From Paenibacillus sp. FSL H8-0048 (lineage in GTDB: Bacteria > Bacillota > Bacilli > Paenibacillales > Paenibacillaceae): a DNA stretch of 64,000 nt. The notes under the pieces are model-generated. The model saw only the letters and a list, made by a program, of their open reading frames with translations, did no database searches and was not told the DNA's origin. Shown here in pieces: positions 18,398 to 27,965 of the stretch; within the stretch, counting starts at the first letter, position 1; each line of letters opens with the position of its first letter. Location: positions 930,001 through 994,000 of the forward strand of contig NZ_JBBODF010000001.1 in NCBI RefSeq assembly GCF_038002825.1, written 5' to 3'. The position numbers were made by a program, and so were the translations under genes.

Positions 18398-19339
18398 CTA
18401 AGCCTGCTCCAGCGCATATTTCCTCATCGTCTGCTGCTTGAAGTCATCCCACGCCGGTGTGGACAGGCGAGCTTGCTGCATTAGAGGTTCAAAGGCCTGA
18501 TAGAGCGCTGCAATCTCGCTGAATGAGCCATCGATCAGCTTCATGAAGGGCAGCTTTTGTAACAATCTCAACCCTTGGGCGAGCAGTGCCGGGTGCTTCT
18601 TCGCCCCGTTAACCAGGGTGGCGGGGTTAACGGGTAAGCCCAGCGCGGAGAGCACGCGGAACCCTTCATCCATTAGGGCAACTGCCTGTTTCCAGCGGGC
18701 AGAGTCTTTGCTTGCTTTTGCCAGATCAAAATCATAGAGATAAATGACTGACATCACCGGAATAATTGAAACCGCATGACTGAGGAGCCAGGCGTTAATA
18801 TCCTGCGAATAATCCAGCTTATACTTCGTCTGCCGGAAGGCCTCCGCAAGCTCCGTCTTGAACGGAATCTCCCCCTCCAGACTGCCCAGCACCATCCTGC
18901 CGCCACCGCTTACAACGATAACACGCCCATCTTCCTCGCGGGTCCCCCCGTTTATCTGGAAGCCAAACGCAATATTCTGCGGAATCCGGCTGTTCTCCTG
19001 GAAGAAATGCTGCATCCCGCGGGTATCCCCGTTATTGCCTACAAGCACAATATTCTTACTACCGTTGTCCGCCAGCGCCGGCAGCACGGCCGGGAAGTCA
19101 TTGTATTTCATCACTACGAAGATCAGATCATAGACATCGTCCCTCCGCAGTTCGGATATAACCTTCACCTGATCCACAGTCGTTTTACGCTGAAAATAAT
19201 GCCGAAGGACCAGTCCGTCCTTCTGCAATTGGCCCGCCCGCTTCGTTCTGGCCAGTAGGGTGACCTCATTCCCGCCCCGTACCAGCACATGTGCCAAATA
19301 ACTGCCTATTACCCCTGCACCGATCACTAATATTCGCAT
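18398..19339 (-). CDS. Ketopantoate reductase family (PanE/ApbA-like) oxidoreductase
   Basis: 313-residue NADP-binding protein. The N-terminal Rossmann motif is ILVIGAGVIGSYLAHVL, followed by VTLLARTKRAGQL, as in ApbA/PanE. The C-terminal domain has VLSALGLPVNP, typical of the family. The central catalytic region is less standard (NNGDTRGMQHFFQEN, where true PanE has a QNG motif), so the substrate may not be ketopantoate. It stands alone, with no pantothenate genes nearby. A gap of about 170 bp separates it from the dual-KdpD gene upstream. Confidence 0.8.
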   Translation of the reverse strand: MRILVIGAGVIGSYLAHVLVRGGNEVTLLARTKRAGQLQKDGLVLRHYFQRKTTVDQVKVISELRRDDVYDLIFVVMKYNDFPAVLPALADNGSKNIVLVGNNGDTRGMQHFFQENSRIPQNIAFGFQINGGTREEDGRVIVVSGGGRMVLGSLEGEIPFKTELAEAFRQTKYKLDYSQDINAWLLSHAVSIIPVMSVIYLYDFDLAKASKDSARWKQAVALMDEGFRVLSALGLPVNPATLVNGAKKHPALLAQGLRLLQKLPFMKLIDGSFSEIAALYQAFEPLMQQARLSTPAWDDFKQQTMRKYALEQA

Positions 19340-19508
19340 TTCGAATCCCCTCTCCGCTTCAAACAGTTGTATTTAAATGAACATCTGTTCATTATGTTAG
19401 CGGCGGGGACTCAATCACGCAATTGCCAATGGTGCCGGGGATGTCAATTACTGAACAAACCCGTGTAAATTGTACATTACCGTACCGCTCCTACGACGCT
19501 AAGCCGCC

Positions 19509-21869
19509 TCATTCCATCATCTGCGTATGAAGGGCCACGATCAGCATATCCATATGCCGGGCATGCCGCAGCAGATATTGAACAAAGCTCACTCTGAACA
19601 AGCTGCGCAGGAAGGGTCTGCGGGACTGCCCGATGATTACCTGCGTAGTCTGCATATCATTCATCCGCTTCAGCAGATGCTTGTAGAGATGCTTGCGGCT
19701 TCCCGCCTCCGTAATATCCATAACCCCGCCCAGCCGTTCGGTCAAAGCCTTCAGCGTATCCAGCCGTTTCTGCTCCTCCGCTGTCTTCATGCGGGCACAG
19801 TGTACGTAGTGTACATGCCACTCCGCCTTCAGGCGGTGTGCAATGCGGAAGCCGCGGCGGACCAGCCGTTCAGCCTGCGGCCCTGTGTCTACACAGACGA
19901 AGATGACCTCCCGTCTGCTCCAAGGTCCACGCAAGGCAGGCTCCCGTTCCCAGGCCTCCAGCCGCTCATCCACATCATCGGCAATCTCGCGCAGGGCCAG
20001 CTCACGCAGGGCGATTAGATTGCCTATTTTGAAAAAAGACTCCAGCGCCTGATTGACCTTCTCCCGCGCGTAGATCTTCCCTTCCCGCATCCGCTGCTGC
20101 AGCATCTGCGGAGTGACATCAATCAGCTCCACCTCACTCGCCATCCGCAGGATGGCATCCGGCACCGTCTCGCGCACACGCACACCGGTTAATTGCTCCA
20201 CCGCATCGTTCAGGCTCTCCAGATGCTGCACATTAACCGTTGTAATCACTGAGATTCCGTTCTCCAGCAGCTGGATGACATCCTCATATCGCTTCCGGGT
20301 CACGCTTCCGGGAACATTGGTGTGGGCCAGCTCATCCACCAGCACCACCTCGGGACGGCGGGCGATAATGGCCGCTGTGTCCATCTCTGTAAGCTCAGTG
20401 GACTGGTAGGCAATCCGCGCTCTTGGAATCATCGTTAACTTGCCTACCTGCTTGCCGGTTTCCTCTCTCCCATGGGTCTCCAGCAGTCCGATGACCACAT
20501 CGATGCCCCTGCCCAGCAGCAGATTGCCTTCCTGGAGCATCTTGTAGGTTTTGCCCACGCCGGGGGCTGCACCGATATACACCTTGAAGGTACCCCGGCG
20601 GATGTCCTCGATCCGCCGCTCCAGCTCCCGGCCGGTCAGCCGGTGGAACGGTTCTGCCGCCATCTTCACGGCGGGACGGATCGGCAGCACCCGTTCTCCT
20701 TCCTGCTCGGCACGGTCAGCCATCAGGAACACATCGATATTCCGCGTCCGCCGCAGGACACGGCTGGCTATGGAGCCCTGCCACTTCTCCTGCCAGCGGC
20801 TTTTCTGCGAATGCCCCATCACAATTCGGGTGACATTGTTCTGAATGGCATAGCGCACAAGCATGGTGGGCAGCATCCGCAGACGCAGCAGCTCCAGCTC
20901 CTCGAACCGGGCCTGAATCCGTTCAGTCAGCTTGCGGATGGAGCGCTTGAATACCTGCTGATCCTTGGTCAGCGGGCGGCCGCGCAGGAGGAAGGTAACG
21001 ATAAGCAGGTCTCCGTTCAGCCGTTTGGCAATCTGCTGTCCTCTTCTAATATAGAGGGAACCATTCCAGTGATACTGCGCGGATACCAGGATACGCTCTG
21101 TCGCGCCGGATGGGCCGATCAGTCCCTCGGCCTCGCGGTGCTTTTCCAGGGAATCATTGACCCCTTCCGCCATCAGCCGCAGCGACACCTCACGGAGTAC
21201 GCCAAGATTGCCCCTGAGGGATAGAGCCGGATGCGCGCCCTCTCCAAGCACTCCCTCCTCCAGCCGCTTGAGAATAGTCTCCGGGGACACATCGATCAGC
21301 CGTACCTCATCGGCGAGTTCCAGTGTATTGAGCGGCACGGTGCACTCCGCACGGATGCCGGTCATTTCATAGATTTGCTCCCCCACACCGGCCAGCTCAT
21401 AGACATTAATAGTAGTGATTACGCTGATTCCGTGATCCATCAGATAACGGATGTCTGCAAGCCTGGTCGGGAAGCGGGCCTCCGCACGGTTGCGGTGGGC
21501 CAGACCATCGACCAGCAGCACCTCGGGGTTGCGCTCCACCAGAGCATCAAGCGGGAGGTCCTTCTCCTCCTTGCCGTCCTTCAGCCAGTGAATACTGGGC
21601 ACACGCTCCAGATCGCCAAGCTGCTGAACCGTCTCCGCCCGGCCCATCGTCGAGACCGCACTGATCACCACATCGATCCCCTGCTGCTTCAGCAGCTTGC
21701 CTTCCTCCAGCATATGATAGGTTTTGCCGGAGCCGCTGACCGAGCCGATGATGATCTTCAGCCGTCCCCGCTGGAGCCGGTAGATAGAATATAGAATCTC
21801 CTCAGGAGACTTGCGTTTATAGGGTGGCACCGGCTCACCTTCTTTAAATAGTCTCTGCACATCCTCCAT
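19509..21869 (-). CDS. Tandem KdpD sensor-domain protein without kinase domain
   Basis: 786-residue cytosolic protein made of two KdpD N-terminal modules (P-loop domain plus universal-stress-like domain), with no membrane helices, HisKA or ATPase domain. Module 1 (about 25-390) has P-loop GSVSGSGKT (42-50) and a Walker-B-like VDGLAHRN (120-127), where the conserved Glu is Gly. Module 2 (about 412-786) is canonical: GAAPGVGKT (433-441) and VDELAHTN (511-518). USP-like regions lie at about 258-385 and 660-780. It starts 50 bp from a divergent gene and lies near kdpABC, so a role in potassium sensing is likely but inferred. No strong RBS precedes the ATG. Confidence 0.85.
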   Translation of the reverse strand: MEDVQRLFKEGEPVPPYKRKSPEEILYSIYRLQRGRLKIIIGSVSGSGKTYHMLEEGKLLKQQGIDVVISAVSTMGRAETVQQLGDLERVPSIHWLKDGKEEKDLPLDALVERNPEVLLVDGLAHRNRAEARFPTRLADIRYLMDHGISVITTINVYELAGVGEQIYEMTGIRAECTVPLNTLELADEVRLIDVSPETILKRLEEGVLGEGAHPALSLRGNLGVLREVSLRLMAEGVNDSLEKHREAEGLIGPSGATERILVSAQYHWNGSLYIRRGQQIAKRLNGDLLIVTFLLRGRPLTKDQQVFKRSIRKLTERIQARFEELELLRLRMLPTMLVRYAIQNNVTRIVMGHSQKSRWQEKWQGSIASRVLRRTRNIDVFLMADRAEQEGERVLPIRPAVKMAAEPFHRLTGRELERRIEDIRRGTFKVYIGAAPGVGKTYKMLQEGNLLLGRGIDVVIGLLETHGREETGKQVGKLTMIPRARIAYQSTELTEMDTAAIIARRPEVVLVDELAHTNVPGSVTRKRYEDVIQLLENGISVITTVNVQHLESLNDAVEQLTGVRVRETVPDAILRMASEVELIDVTPQMLQQRMREGKIYAREKVNQALESFFKIGNLIALRELALREIADDVDERLEAWEREPALRGPWSRREVIFVCVDTGPQAERLVRRGFRIAHRLKAEWHVHYVHCARMKTAEEQKRLDTLKALTERLGGVMDITEAGSRKHLYKHLLKRMNDMQTTQVIIGQSRRPFLRSLFRVSFVQYLLRHARHMDMLIVALHTQMME

Positions 21870-21872
21870 ATA

Positions 21873-21881
21873 TGCTATAAT
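21873..21881 (+). promoter_or_regulatory. Extended -10 promoter of the secreted protein gene
   Basis: TGCTATAAT is a full extended -10 element, 38 bp before the ATG at 21920. No clear -35 is seen, which is acceptable for extended -10 promoters. It lies immediately upstream of the divergent dual-KdpD start codon, so the two genes' expression signals overlap. Confidence 0.55.
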
Positions 21882-21919
21882 ATTCTTCTTAATGCTGTAC
21901 CCACCATAGGAGGAAAATT

Positions 21920-23089
21920 ATGCGCAATGTGAAAAAGTGGCTTTTTGTTCTTTGTTTACTGGTGTCGCTGGCCCCGGCTTCATTTGCAGAGGGAACAAGT
22001 CCCTCTCCGGAAGCAGCCGCCAAAGAAGTGGAGTTTCCGTTAGCCTTTGACCGGGCAACAGGCGATGGAATTAACACCATCGCAGCGGATGGACAAGGTA
22101 CCATCATCGCCGTGTCCAACTCGTCCTACCTGAATGTCACACACAACAACGGGAACAAATGGGTCTCCCGAAAACTGCCTTCCAGTGACATGTACAACGT
22201 TTTTTATGCCAAGGGACGTTTCTTCTTATCTGTCATTCATGTGAATTCATACAATTCCGCGATTGGCAACTACACGTCTGCGAATGGCGACAAATGGACT
22301 CCCTTCACCCTGGAATCAAGCAACGGGAAAGCGACAACCATCGGCAATGTTCAGTTTTTAAATGGGCAATATGTGCTGATCGGCAGCCAAGCGGATGATA
22401 TCAGTCCCATATATATGTCCTCTAATGGAGTGAATTGGAAGGAAGCCGGCCTGTTGCCCGTCGAAGTGCACTACTTGACCTGGAACGGCAACATATACTC
22501 TGCCTACTGTGGGGAGTATGAGTTCTTATCAAGACAGGCCATGACGTTGTCCCGCAACCAGTTCCTGACGGATGCCAGTGACAATCGCTATGCGGAGCTT
22601 GTTCTGTATACGTCGACCAATTTGACAAGCTGGACCCAGCAATCGGGAACAGTCAAAAAGGACCTCAACTACAAGTTTAGTGTGAATGACGTTCCCCAAA
22701 CGAGCTACAATTTCAAGTTGGAAGAAGGGTATACGCCGGATGGCGTAATCACCTTGTTTGATGAGAGAAATACCTATACCTCCAAGAACGGAATTCTGTT
22801 TGCCATTCAGAAGGCTCCCTCCGCTATCGTGAATCCGTTTGGCCGAAGCCCGATCTATAAGAAGGGCAGCAAATACTATACCTTTGTTAAGTACTGGTAC
22901 AGCCCCGGTGTGATTCGCATCAAAGCTGGAATTTCGTCAGACCGGGTAAAATGGACGATGACGGACCTTGGCTTAACCGTACCTAATAACATGAATGTCA
23001 TTCAGGCGGGCCAATGGTTTATCGGCATTGGCTATCAGGGCGGAATTTCCCTTTCGGAGAACGGCTTGACCTGGAAAAAAATCCGCTAG
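21920..23089 (+). CDS. Secreted protein with BNR/propeller-like repeats, unknown function
   Basis: 389-residue protein with a clear signal peptide: basic MRNVKKW, hydrophobic core, cleavage near SFAEG. The mature part repeats a pattern of about 45-60 residues ending in variants of S-x-N-G-x-x-W (SANGDKWTPF, SSNGVNWKEA, SENGLTWKKI), as in BNR/sialidase-type beta-propellers, which suggests six or so blades. No catalytic motif was recognised. AGGAGG lies 7 nt before the ATG. It is the only plus-strand gene within the potassium region, between the dual-KdpD gene and kdpC. Confidence 0.8.
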   Translation: MRNVKKWLFVLCLLVSLAPASFAEGTSPSPEAAAKEVEFPLAFDRATGDGINTIAADGQGTIIAVSNSSYLNVTHNNGNKWVSRKLPSSDMYNVFYAKGRFFLSVIHVNSYNSAIGNYTSANGDKWTPFTLESSNGKATTIGNVQFLNGQYVLIGSQADDISPIYMSSNGVNWKEAGLLPVEVHYLTWNGNIYSAYCGEYEFLSRQAMTLSRNQFLTDASDNRYAELVLYTSTNLTSWTQQSGTVKKDLNYKFSVNDVPQTSYNFKLEEGYTPDGVITLFDERNTYTSKNGILFAIQKAPSAIVNPFGRSPIYKKGSKYYTFVKYWYSPGVIRIKAGISSDRVKWTMTDLGLTVPNNMNVIQAGQWFIGIGYQGGISLSENGLTWKKIR

Positions 23090-23246
23090 CACATTTCCCC
23101 AAAAAGAATGTGGGAATCCCGGCAGTGTCCTCGTGATGCTCCGGGCTTGTTTGCATCTAAATATTCCTCTCTCCCAAAATAACACTTACTGCTAAAGGCT
23201 AAGGAACTGCAACATAGCTCACATATGAGGGACAGTCCGCTCCTGC

Positions 23247-23867
23247 TTATTTCGCCACCTCCGTCAGCGCCAGATTCAGCTTCAGCACATTCACCCGTTT
23301 CTCTCCGAAAAGTCCCAGGTCGCGCCCTTCGGTATGCTCTTTCACCAGCGCTTCAAGGGTAGCTGCCGGAATGCCGGTCAGCTTGCTGATCCGGGGAACC
23401 TGCACGAGCGCCGCAGCCGGTGAAATATGCGGATCAAGACCCGAGCCGGAATTCGTAATCAAATCCACAGGGAGCTGACTTACAGGGACGCCGGGATTAT
23501 CCAGCTTCCACTGGGCAATGGAGTCCTTGGTGCGTTGTAGCATATCAGGATTCGATGGACCATAGTTATTCGAGCCCGAAGCTTCGGCCTTGTACCCGAT
23601 GCTCGATACACGGCTCTGGAACAGAGCCTGGTTCGTGAAGCTCTGCCCGATCAGCGCAGAACCGACCACCTTCCCGGACGCATCCTTCAGCAGGCTGCCG
23701 TTCGCCTGGGCAGGCAGCAGCACCTGGGCAAGCGCGGTGGAAGCCAGCGGATAGATCATTCCGCAGAGAATAATGAATACAATGCTTAACCTTACTGTAG
23801 TGAAGAAAAAAGCAGCTTTTGAAGCGGAGACCTGCTCTCCGTCTGTCTCATGAATAGATTGTGCCAT
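23247..23867 (-). CDS. kdpC: Potassium-transporting ATPase subunit C
   Basis: 206-residue KdpC with a single N-terminal membrane helix (about 22-48) and an extracytoplasmic domain. Family motifs are present: GSALIGQSF, the SGSNNYGPSNPDML segment, and the near-invariant SGSGLDPHISPAAALVQVPRI region. KdpC is an accessory subunit that assists assembly and potassium/ATP coupling. Last gene of the kdp operon, 44 bp after kdpB. The following 157 bp before the convergent secreted-protein gene hold no strong terminator. Confidence 0.95.
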   Translation of the reverse strand: MAQSIHETDGEQVSASKAAFFFTTVRLSIVFIILCGMIYPLASTALAQVLLPAQANGSLLKDASGKVVGSALIGQSFTNQALFQSRVSSIGYKAEASGSNNYGPSNPDMLQRTKDSIAQWKLDNPGVPVSQLPVDLITNSGSGLDPHISPAAALVQVPRISKLTGIPAATLEALVKEHTEGRDLGLFGEKRVNVLKLNLALTEVAK

Positions 23868-23911
23868 GATGAATACGCCCTCCTTGTATAGTCAATCGTC
23901 TGCCGCACCTT

Positions 23912-25945
23912 CTAGATCCATATACTGACGAGCATATCAATCAGCTTGATCCCGGCGAAGGGAACGGCGACTCCGCCCAGACCATAGATGACAATGTTGC
24001 GCGTCAGCAGTCTGGAGGAGCTCATCGGCTTATAGGAGACCCCGCGCATAGCGAGCGGAATCAGCAGCGGGATGATGATGGCGTTGAAGATCAGCGCCGA
24101 GATAATCGCCGAGCTTGGGGAACTCAGCCCCATAATGTTCAGAGCTTCCATCTCAGGAATAGCGAGCGTGAACATCGCCGGAATGATTGCAAAATACTTG
24201 GCAATATCGTTAGCGATGCTGAACGTGGTCAGCGCCCCGCGTGTCATTAGGAGCTGTTTCCCGATGGCTACAACCTCGATGATCTTGGACGGATCAGAAT
24301 CCAGATCGACCATATTGGCCGCTTCCTTGGCAGCGGTTGTCCCGCTGTTCATCGCCAGCCCGACATCGGCCTGGGCCAGAGCGGGAGCGTCATTCGTTCC
24401 ATCCCCGGTCATCGCGACCAGCTTGCCCTCGCTTTGCTCCCGGCGGATCACCGCAATCTTATCCTCCGGAGTACTCTCGGCTATAAAATCATCGACCCCG
24501 GCTTCACGGGCAATCGTGGCGGCGGTCAGCGGGTTGTCCCCTGTACACATGATCGTCTTGATCCCCATGCTGCGCAGCTCGTCGAAGCGATCCTTCATCC
24601 CGGGCTTCACCGTATCCTTCAGATAGATCAGCCCATAGATCCGGTTGTCTACAGCAACCGCGAGCGGAGTGCCGCCCAGCCGTGCAATGGCATCCGAGTG
24701 GGTATCCAGATCGGACGGCACGCTGCCGCCCCGGGACAGCACCCACTTCTTCACGGAATCGACCGCTCCCTTACGCACTGAGCGCCCGTCCTGCAGATCC
24801 ATCCCGCTCATCCGGCTCTCTGCCTTGAAGGTAATGAACTCCCCGCCGTCCGCGAGGCTGCTGTCATATTGGAGTTCCAGCTTCTTCGCCAGCTCCAGGA
24901 CCGAGCGCCCTTCCGGCGTCTCATCCTTCAGCGAGCTGACCGCCGCCCAGGCCGCAAGCTCGGCTACAGTTGCTTCGCCTACCGCAACGAACTCACTGGC
25001 CATCCGGTTCCCGAAGGTAATCGTCCCCGTCTTATCCAGAATCATCGTGTTGATATCCCCGGCGGCTTCCACCGCCTTCCCGGACATTGCCAGGACGTTG
25101 AACTGCGTCACCCGGTCCATGCCCGCAATCCCGATGGCCGACAGCAGCCCGCCGATGGTGGTCGGAATCAGGCAGACGAGCAGTGCGATCATGACCGGAA
25201 TCTCCAGCTTCACCCCGATATAATCCGCGATGGGACGCAGGGTGACGACGACAATCAGGAAAATAATCGTGAGGCTGATCAGCAGCGTGTTCAGGGCAAT
25301 CTCATTCGGTGTCTTCTGGCGCTTCGCCCCTTCGACCAGCGAGATCATCCGGTCCAGGAACGATTCCCCCGGATCACTCGTGATCCGCACCTTGATCTGG
25401 TCGCTGACTACGCGGGTACCGCCGGTCACGGAGCCGAAGTCACCCCCGGCTTCCTTAATGACCGGTGCCGACTCCCCGGTGATAGCCGATTCGTCCACAG
25501 AAGCCAGCCCCTCGGTCACTTCCCCGTCTCCAGGAATCAGTTCGCCCTGGCTGACGACTACAATATCGCCTTTGCGCAGCTCAGAGGCCGGTACTTGCTT
25601 GACCCCTGATCCCGCCAGCTTATTAGCGGTGATGTCCTGCTTGGTTTTTTTGAGCGAATCGGCTTGCGCCTTGCCCCGGCCCTCCGCCAGCGCTTCCGCG
25701 AAGTTAGCAAACAGCACGGTAAACAGCAGGATGAAGAACACGGTTATATTGAAGCCTACCGCATGCTCCGCATGGAAATAACCGGGTGCCAGCACCATGA
25801 GCAAGACGATAACCGTCCCCACCTCCACGACGAACATGACCGGATTCTTCATTAGTGTCACCGGGTTCAGCTTCACCAGACTATCCTTGGCAGCACTTAG
25901 CAGGATGGGACCCGTCAGCAGCTTCTTTCTGTGTACAGTACTCAT
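23912..25945 (-). CDS. kdpB: Potassium-transporting ATPase subunit B
   Basis: 677-residue P-type ATPase that powers KdpA. It has phosphorylation site Asp304 in DKTGTIT, actuator TGES at 156-159, the hinge [17 protein letters not shown] and the membrane Pro motif [11 protein letters not shown]. The TGES Ser corresponds to the residue whose phosphorylation inhibits E. coli KdpB (known for that protein, not shown here). Length matches the family. GGAGAGGGAGAG precedes the ATG; spacing from kdpA is 18 bp. Confidence 0.97.
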   Translation of the reverse strand: MSTVHRKKLLTGPILLSAAKDSLVKLNPVTLMKNPVMFVVEVGTVIVLLMVLAPGYFHAEHAVGFNITVFFILLFTVLFANFAEALAEGRGKAQADSLKKTKQDITANKLAGSGVKQVPASELRKGDIVVVSQGELIPGDGEVTEGLASVDESAITGESAPVIKEAGGDFGSVTGGTRVVSDQIKVRITSDPGESFLDRMISLVEGAKRQKTPNEIALNTLLISLTIIFLIVVVTLRPIADYIGVKLEIPVMIALLVCLIPTTIGGLLSAIGIAGMDRVTQFNVLAMSGKAVEAAGDINTMILDKTGTITFGNRMASEFVAVGEATVAELAAWAAVSSLKDETPEGRSVLELAKKLELQYDSSLADGGEFITFKAESRMSGMDLQDGRSVRKGAVDSVKKWVLSRGGSVPSDLDTHSDAIARLGGTPLAVAVDNRIYGLIYLKDTVKPGMKDRFDELRSMGIKTIMCTGDNPLTAATIAREAGVDDFIAESTPEDKIAVIRREQSEGKLVAMTGDGTNDAPALAQADVGLAMNSGTTAAKEAANMVDLDSDPSKIIEVVAIGKQLLMTRGALTTFSIANDIAKYFAIIPAMFTLAIPEMEALNIMGLSSPSSAIISALIFNAIIIPLLIPLAMRGVSYKPMSSSRLLTRNIVIYGLGGVAVPFAGIKLIDMLVSIWI

Positions 25946-25963
25946 TCTCTTCTCTCCCTCTCC

Positions 25964-27640
25964 CTACCGTAAAGTCAAATATTCTGCAACCGGACCGAGG
26001 ACAATCACCGGCAGGAAGGTCAGCGCGCCGATAATCAGCACCGTACCAATCAGGATGCCAGTGAACAGGCCGTTATCTGTGCGGAAGGTCCCAATGGTCT
26101 CCGGCACCGGCTTCTTGCGCAGCAGGGAACCGGCAACCGCCAGCATGGCGATCATCGAGACATACCGGCCCAGCAGCATGACCACCCCGGTGGTGATATT
26201 CCAGAAGGAGGTATTATCCGCCAGCCCTTCGAAGCCTGAGCCGTTATTGGCCGCAGACGATACGTATTCATACAGCACCTGGGTCATTCCGTGGAAGCCG
26301 GGGTTACTGATACTGCCTTTACCAAGCTCTGTCAGAAAAGCAGCCGCCGTCGGCATCAGTATAATCAGCGGATGAATCAGAATCGCGATGGCGATCAGCT
26401 TCATCTCCCGCGCTTCAATTTTGCGGCCCAGGAACTCCGGCGTCCGGCCCACCATCAGCCCGCAGAGGAACACGCCGAGGATCGCATACATGAGCATATT
26501 GATCAGCCCGACCCCTTTGCCGCCGAACACGTTATTCAGCATCATGAGGGTTAGCGGGGTAATACTGCCGAGCGGCGTCAGCGTATCATGCATATTATTC
26601 ACACTGCCGGTAGTGGCCGCCGTTGTAACGGTGGTGAACAGCGCCGACTGTGCGATGCCGAACCGGACCTCTTTGCCCTCCATGCTGCCCTGTGAAGCGT
26701 CTATGCCCATGGCGTTAACCGCCGGGTTGCCCGCACTTTCCGCAGCGTAATTTACTCCAAGCAATACCACGAACAGCGTCATCATCGCGCCAAAAATCAT
26801 CCAGCCCTGCCGCTTGTTCCCGGCAAACTTCCCGTACATATACGGCAGGGATGCGGGCAGCAGCCACATGGAGAGGATCTCCAGCACATTGCTCAGCGGA
26901 CCCGGATTCTCAAATGGATGCGCAGAGTTGGCTCCGAAAAAGCCCCCGCCGTTCGTGCCGATATGCTTAATGGACTCCAGAGAAGCCACTGGACCGATAG
27001 CAATCTGCTGGGTCTGCCCTTCGAGCGTGGTGACTTCCAGCGTAGGCTTCAAGGTCTGCGGCACATGCAGCGCTACAAGCGCCAGTGTTACAAGCAGTGC
27101 CAGCGGAATGAAGATCCGGATATGCGCTTTGACGAAATCCTCGAAGAAGTTCCCCACCGAGCGGCGGCCTGTAATCCCTCTGACAAAAGCAACCGCAACC
27201 GAGAAGCCGCTGGCAGCCGACGTGAACATCAGCATCGTCATGACCGCCATCTGAGAGAAGTAGGATACGCCCGTCTCCCCGCTGTAATGCTGCAGATTCG
27301 TATTCGTGATGAAGCTGATCACCGTGTTGAAGGTCAGCGTCTCTTCCATATTGCCAATCCCGCCCGGATTGAGCGGAAGCCCCTTTTGCAGCCGCAGACA
27401 GAGATAACTAAATACCACCAGTACAATGTTCGTTACGATGAAGCTGAGCGCATATTTCTTCCAGGACATCCCGCCACGCCGCTTCAGCCCGATCAGACGG
27501 TAAATCCCTTTCTCCGCTGCGCCGAACACCCGGTCTGTCCGGTTCGGTTCATTTGAGAATACATGATATAGATAAGTGCCCACCGGCTTCACCAGCAGTA
27601 CTAGTATTAAGATGACGACTACAATCTGCACAATCCCCAC
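25964..27640 (-). CDS. kdpA: Potassium-transporting ATPase subunit A
   Basis: 558-residue channel-like subunit of the high-affinity K+ pump, with ten predicted membrane helices and four pore-loop selectivity regions (for example NTNLQHYSGE, GTNGGGFFGANSAHPFENP, TTAATTGSVNNMHD, SAANNGSGFEG). The start is the GTG at 27640: AAGGAGG lies about 7 nt upstream, directly after the kdpF stop. The complex imports K+ at low external potassium. Confidence 0.97.
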   Translation of the reverse strand: MGIVQIVVVILILVLLVKPVGTYLYHVFSNEPNRTDRVFGAAEKGIYRLIGLKRRGGMSWKKYALSFIVTNIVLVVFSYLCLRLQKGLPLNPGGIGNMEETLTFNTVISFITNTNLQHYSGETGVSYFSQMAVMTMLMFTSAASGFSVAVAFVRGITGRRSVGNFFEDFVKAHIRIFIPLALLVTLALVALHVPQTLKPTLEVTTLEGQTQQIAIGPVASLESIKHIGTNGGGFFGANSAHPFENPGPLSNVLEILSMWLLPASLPYMYGKFAGNKRQGWMIFGAMMTLFVVLLGVNYAAESAGNPAVNAMGIDASQGSMEGKEVRFGIAQSALFTTVTTAATTGSVNNMHDTLTPLGSITPLTLMMLNNVFGGKGVGLINMLMYAILGVFLCGLMVGRTPEFLGRKIEAREMKLIAIAILIHPLIILMPTAAAFLTELGKGSISNPGFHGMTQVLYEYVSSAANNGSGFEGLADNTSFWNITTGVVMLLGRYVSMIAMLAVAGSLLRKKPVPETIGTFRTDNGLFTGILIGTVLIIGALTFLPVIVLGPVAEYLTLR

Positions 27641-27659
27641 GGATGGCCCTCCTTAGTAG

Positions 27660-27737
27660 TTAGAATTTCTCGGGATGAATCAAAGCATAGCCCAAATACA
27701 GAAACATCAGCACAGTAGCCGTGATGACAACCGCCAT
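27660..27737 (-). CDS. kdpF: Potassium-transporting ATPase subunit F
   Basis: A 25-codon gene encoding a single membrane helix (VVITATVLMFLYLGYALI) ending HPEKF, the standard size and pattern of KdpF, which stabilises the complex. Its ATG shares one base with the TAA of the preceding micro-ORF (TAATG), so translation is probably coupled. The stop lies 19 bp before the kdpA GTG. Confidence 0.9.
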   Translation of the reverse strand: MAVVITATVLMFLYLGYALIHPEKF

Positions 27738-27844
27738 TACTCCGTCCCCCCCTGCTCATCGGTCACACGGCTGCACCATTGTACAAACGCATAGAACACG
27801 GTGAATATTGCTGCCAGCATTGCCGTCATATACACATCCATCAT
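27737..27844 (-). CDS. 35-codon single-helix membrane ORF upstream of kdpF
   Basis: Encodes one hydrophobic helix (AMLAAIFTVFYAFVQWC) followed by the polar tail SRVTDEQGGTE. GGTGAGGAG lies 11 nt before the ATG. The TAA overlaps the kdpF ATG, a strong sign that it is translated. Small proteins with a helix ending in C-x-R-[VL] are often seen just upstream of kdpF in other bacteria, from memory. A regulatory or assembly role for KdpFABC is inference. A second ATG at 27841 is an alternative start. Confidence 0.7.
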   Translation of the reverse strand: MMDVYMTAMLAAIFTVFYAFVQWCSRVTDEQGGTE

Positions 27845-27886
27845 CGTTTTTGCCACTCCTCACCTTAGGGTAATCTCTCTCTTGTA

Positions 27887-27963
27887 ACTTCCGGTCTAGC
27901 GTATCATTTCTCCCATTAGTTCAGGGTAAGGGTTTCCTCAGGCGCATTAAGATTGTATTAAGA
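27887..27963 (-). promoter_or_regulatory. Putative KdpE-activated promoter of kdpFABC
   Basis: On the minus strand a direct repeat CTTAATacaatCTTAAT (KdpE-like, half-sites about one turn apart) sits at 27963-27946. Downstream, TTACCC, a 17-bp spacer and TGATAC resemble a weak -35/-10 pair, as expected for an activated promoter. About 75 bp of this block is repeated upstream of the preceding gene (28330-28399). The kdpFABC micro-ORF starts 43 bp further on. Confidence 0.65.
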
Positions 27964-27965
27964 CT

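Noticed and set aside
18011..18484. Coding sequence of 17-residue repeats (plus strand, VIGFPITF-type units)
   Set aside because: 51 bp is a multiple of three, so the palindromes read through in frame. No ribosome site was seen, and the frame runs into the antisense of the ketopantoate-reductase-like gene.
20472..21224. 250-codon plus-strand open frame
   Set aside because: Antisense to the dual-KdpD gene, rich in His and Gln as expected from a shadow of GC-rich coding sequence.
27845..27965. c-di-AMP riboswitch before the kdp genes, as known in some bacilli
   Set aside because: The leader is too short and shows no ydaO-like fold; a KdpE box fills the space.
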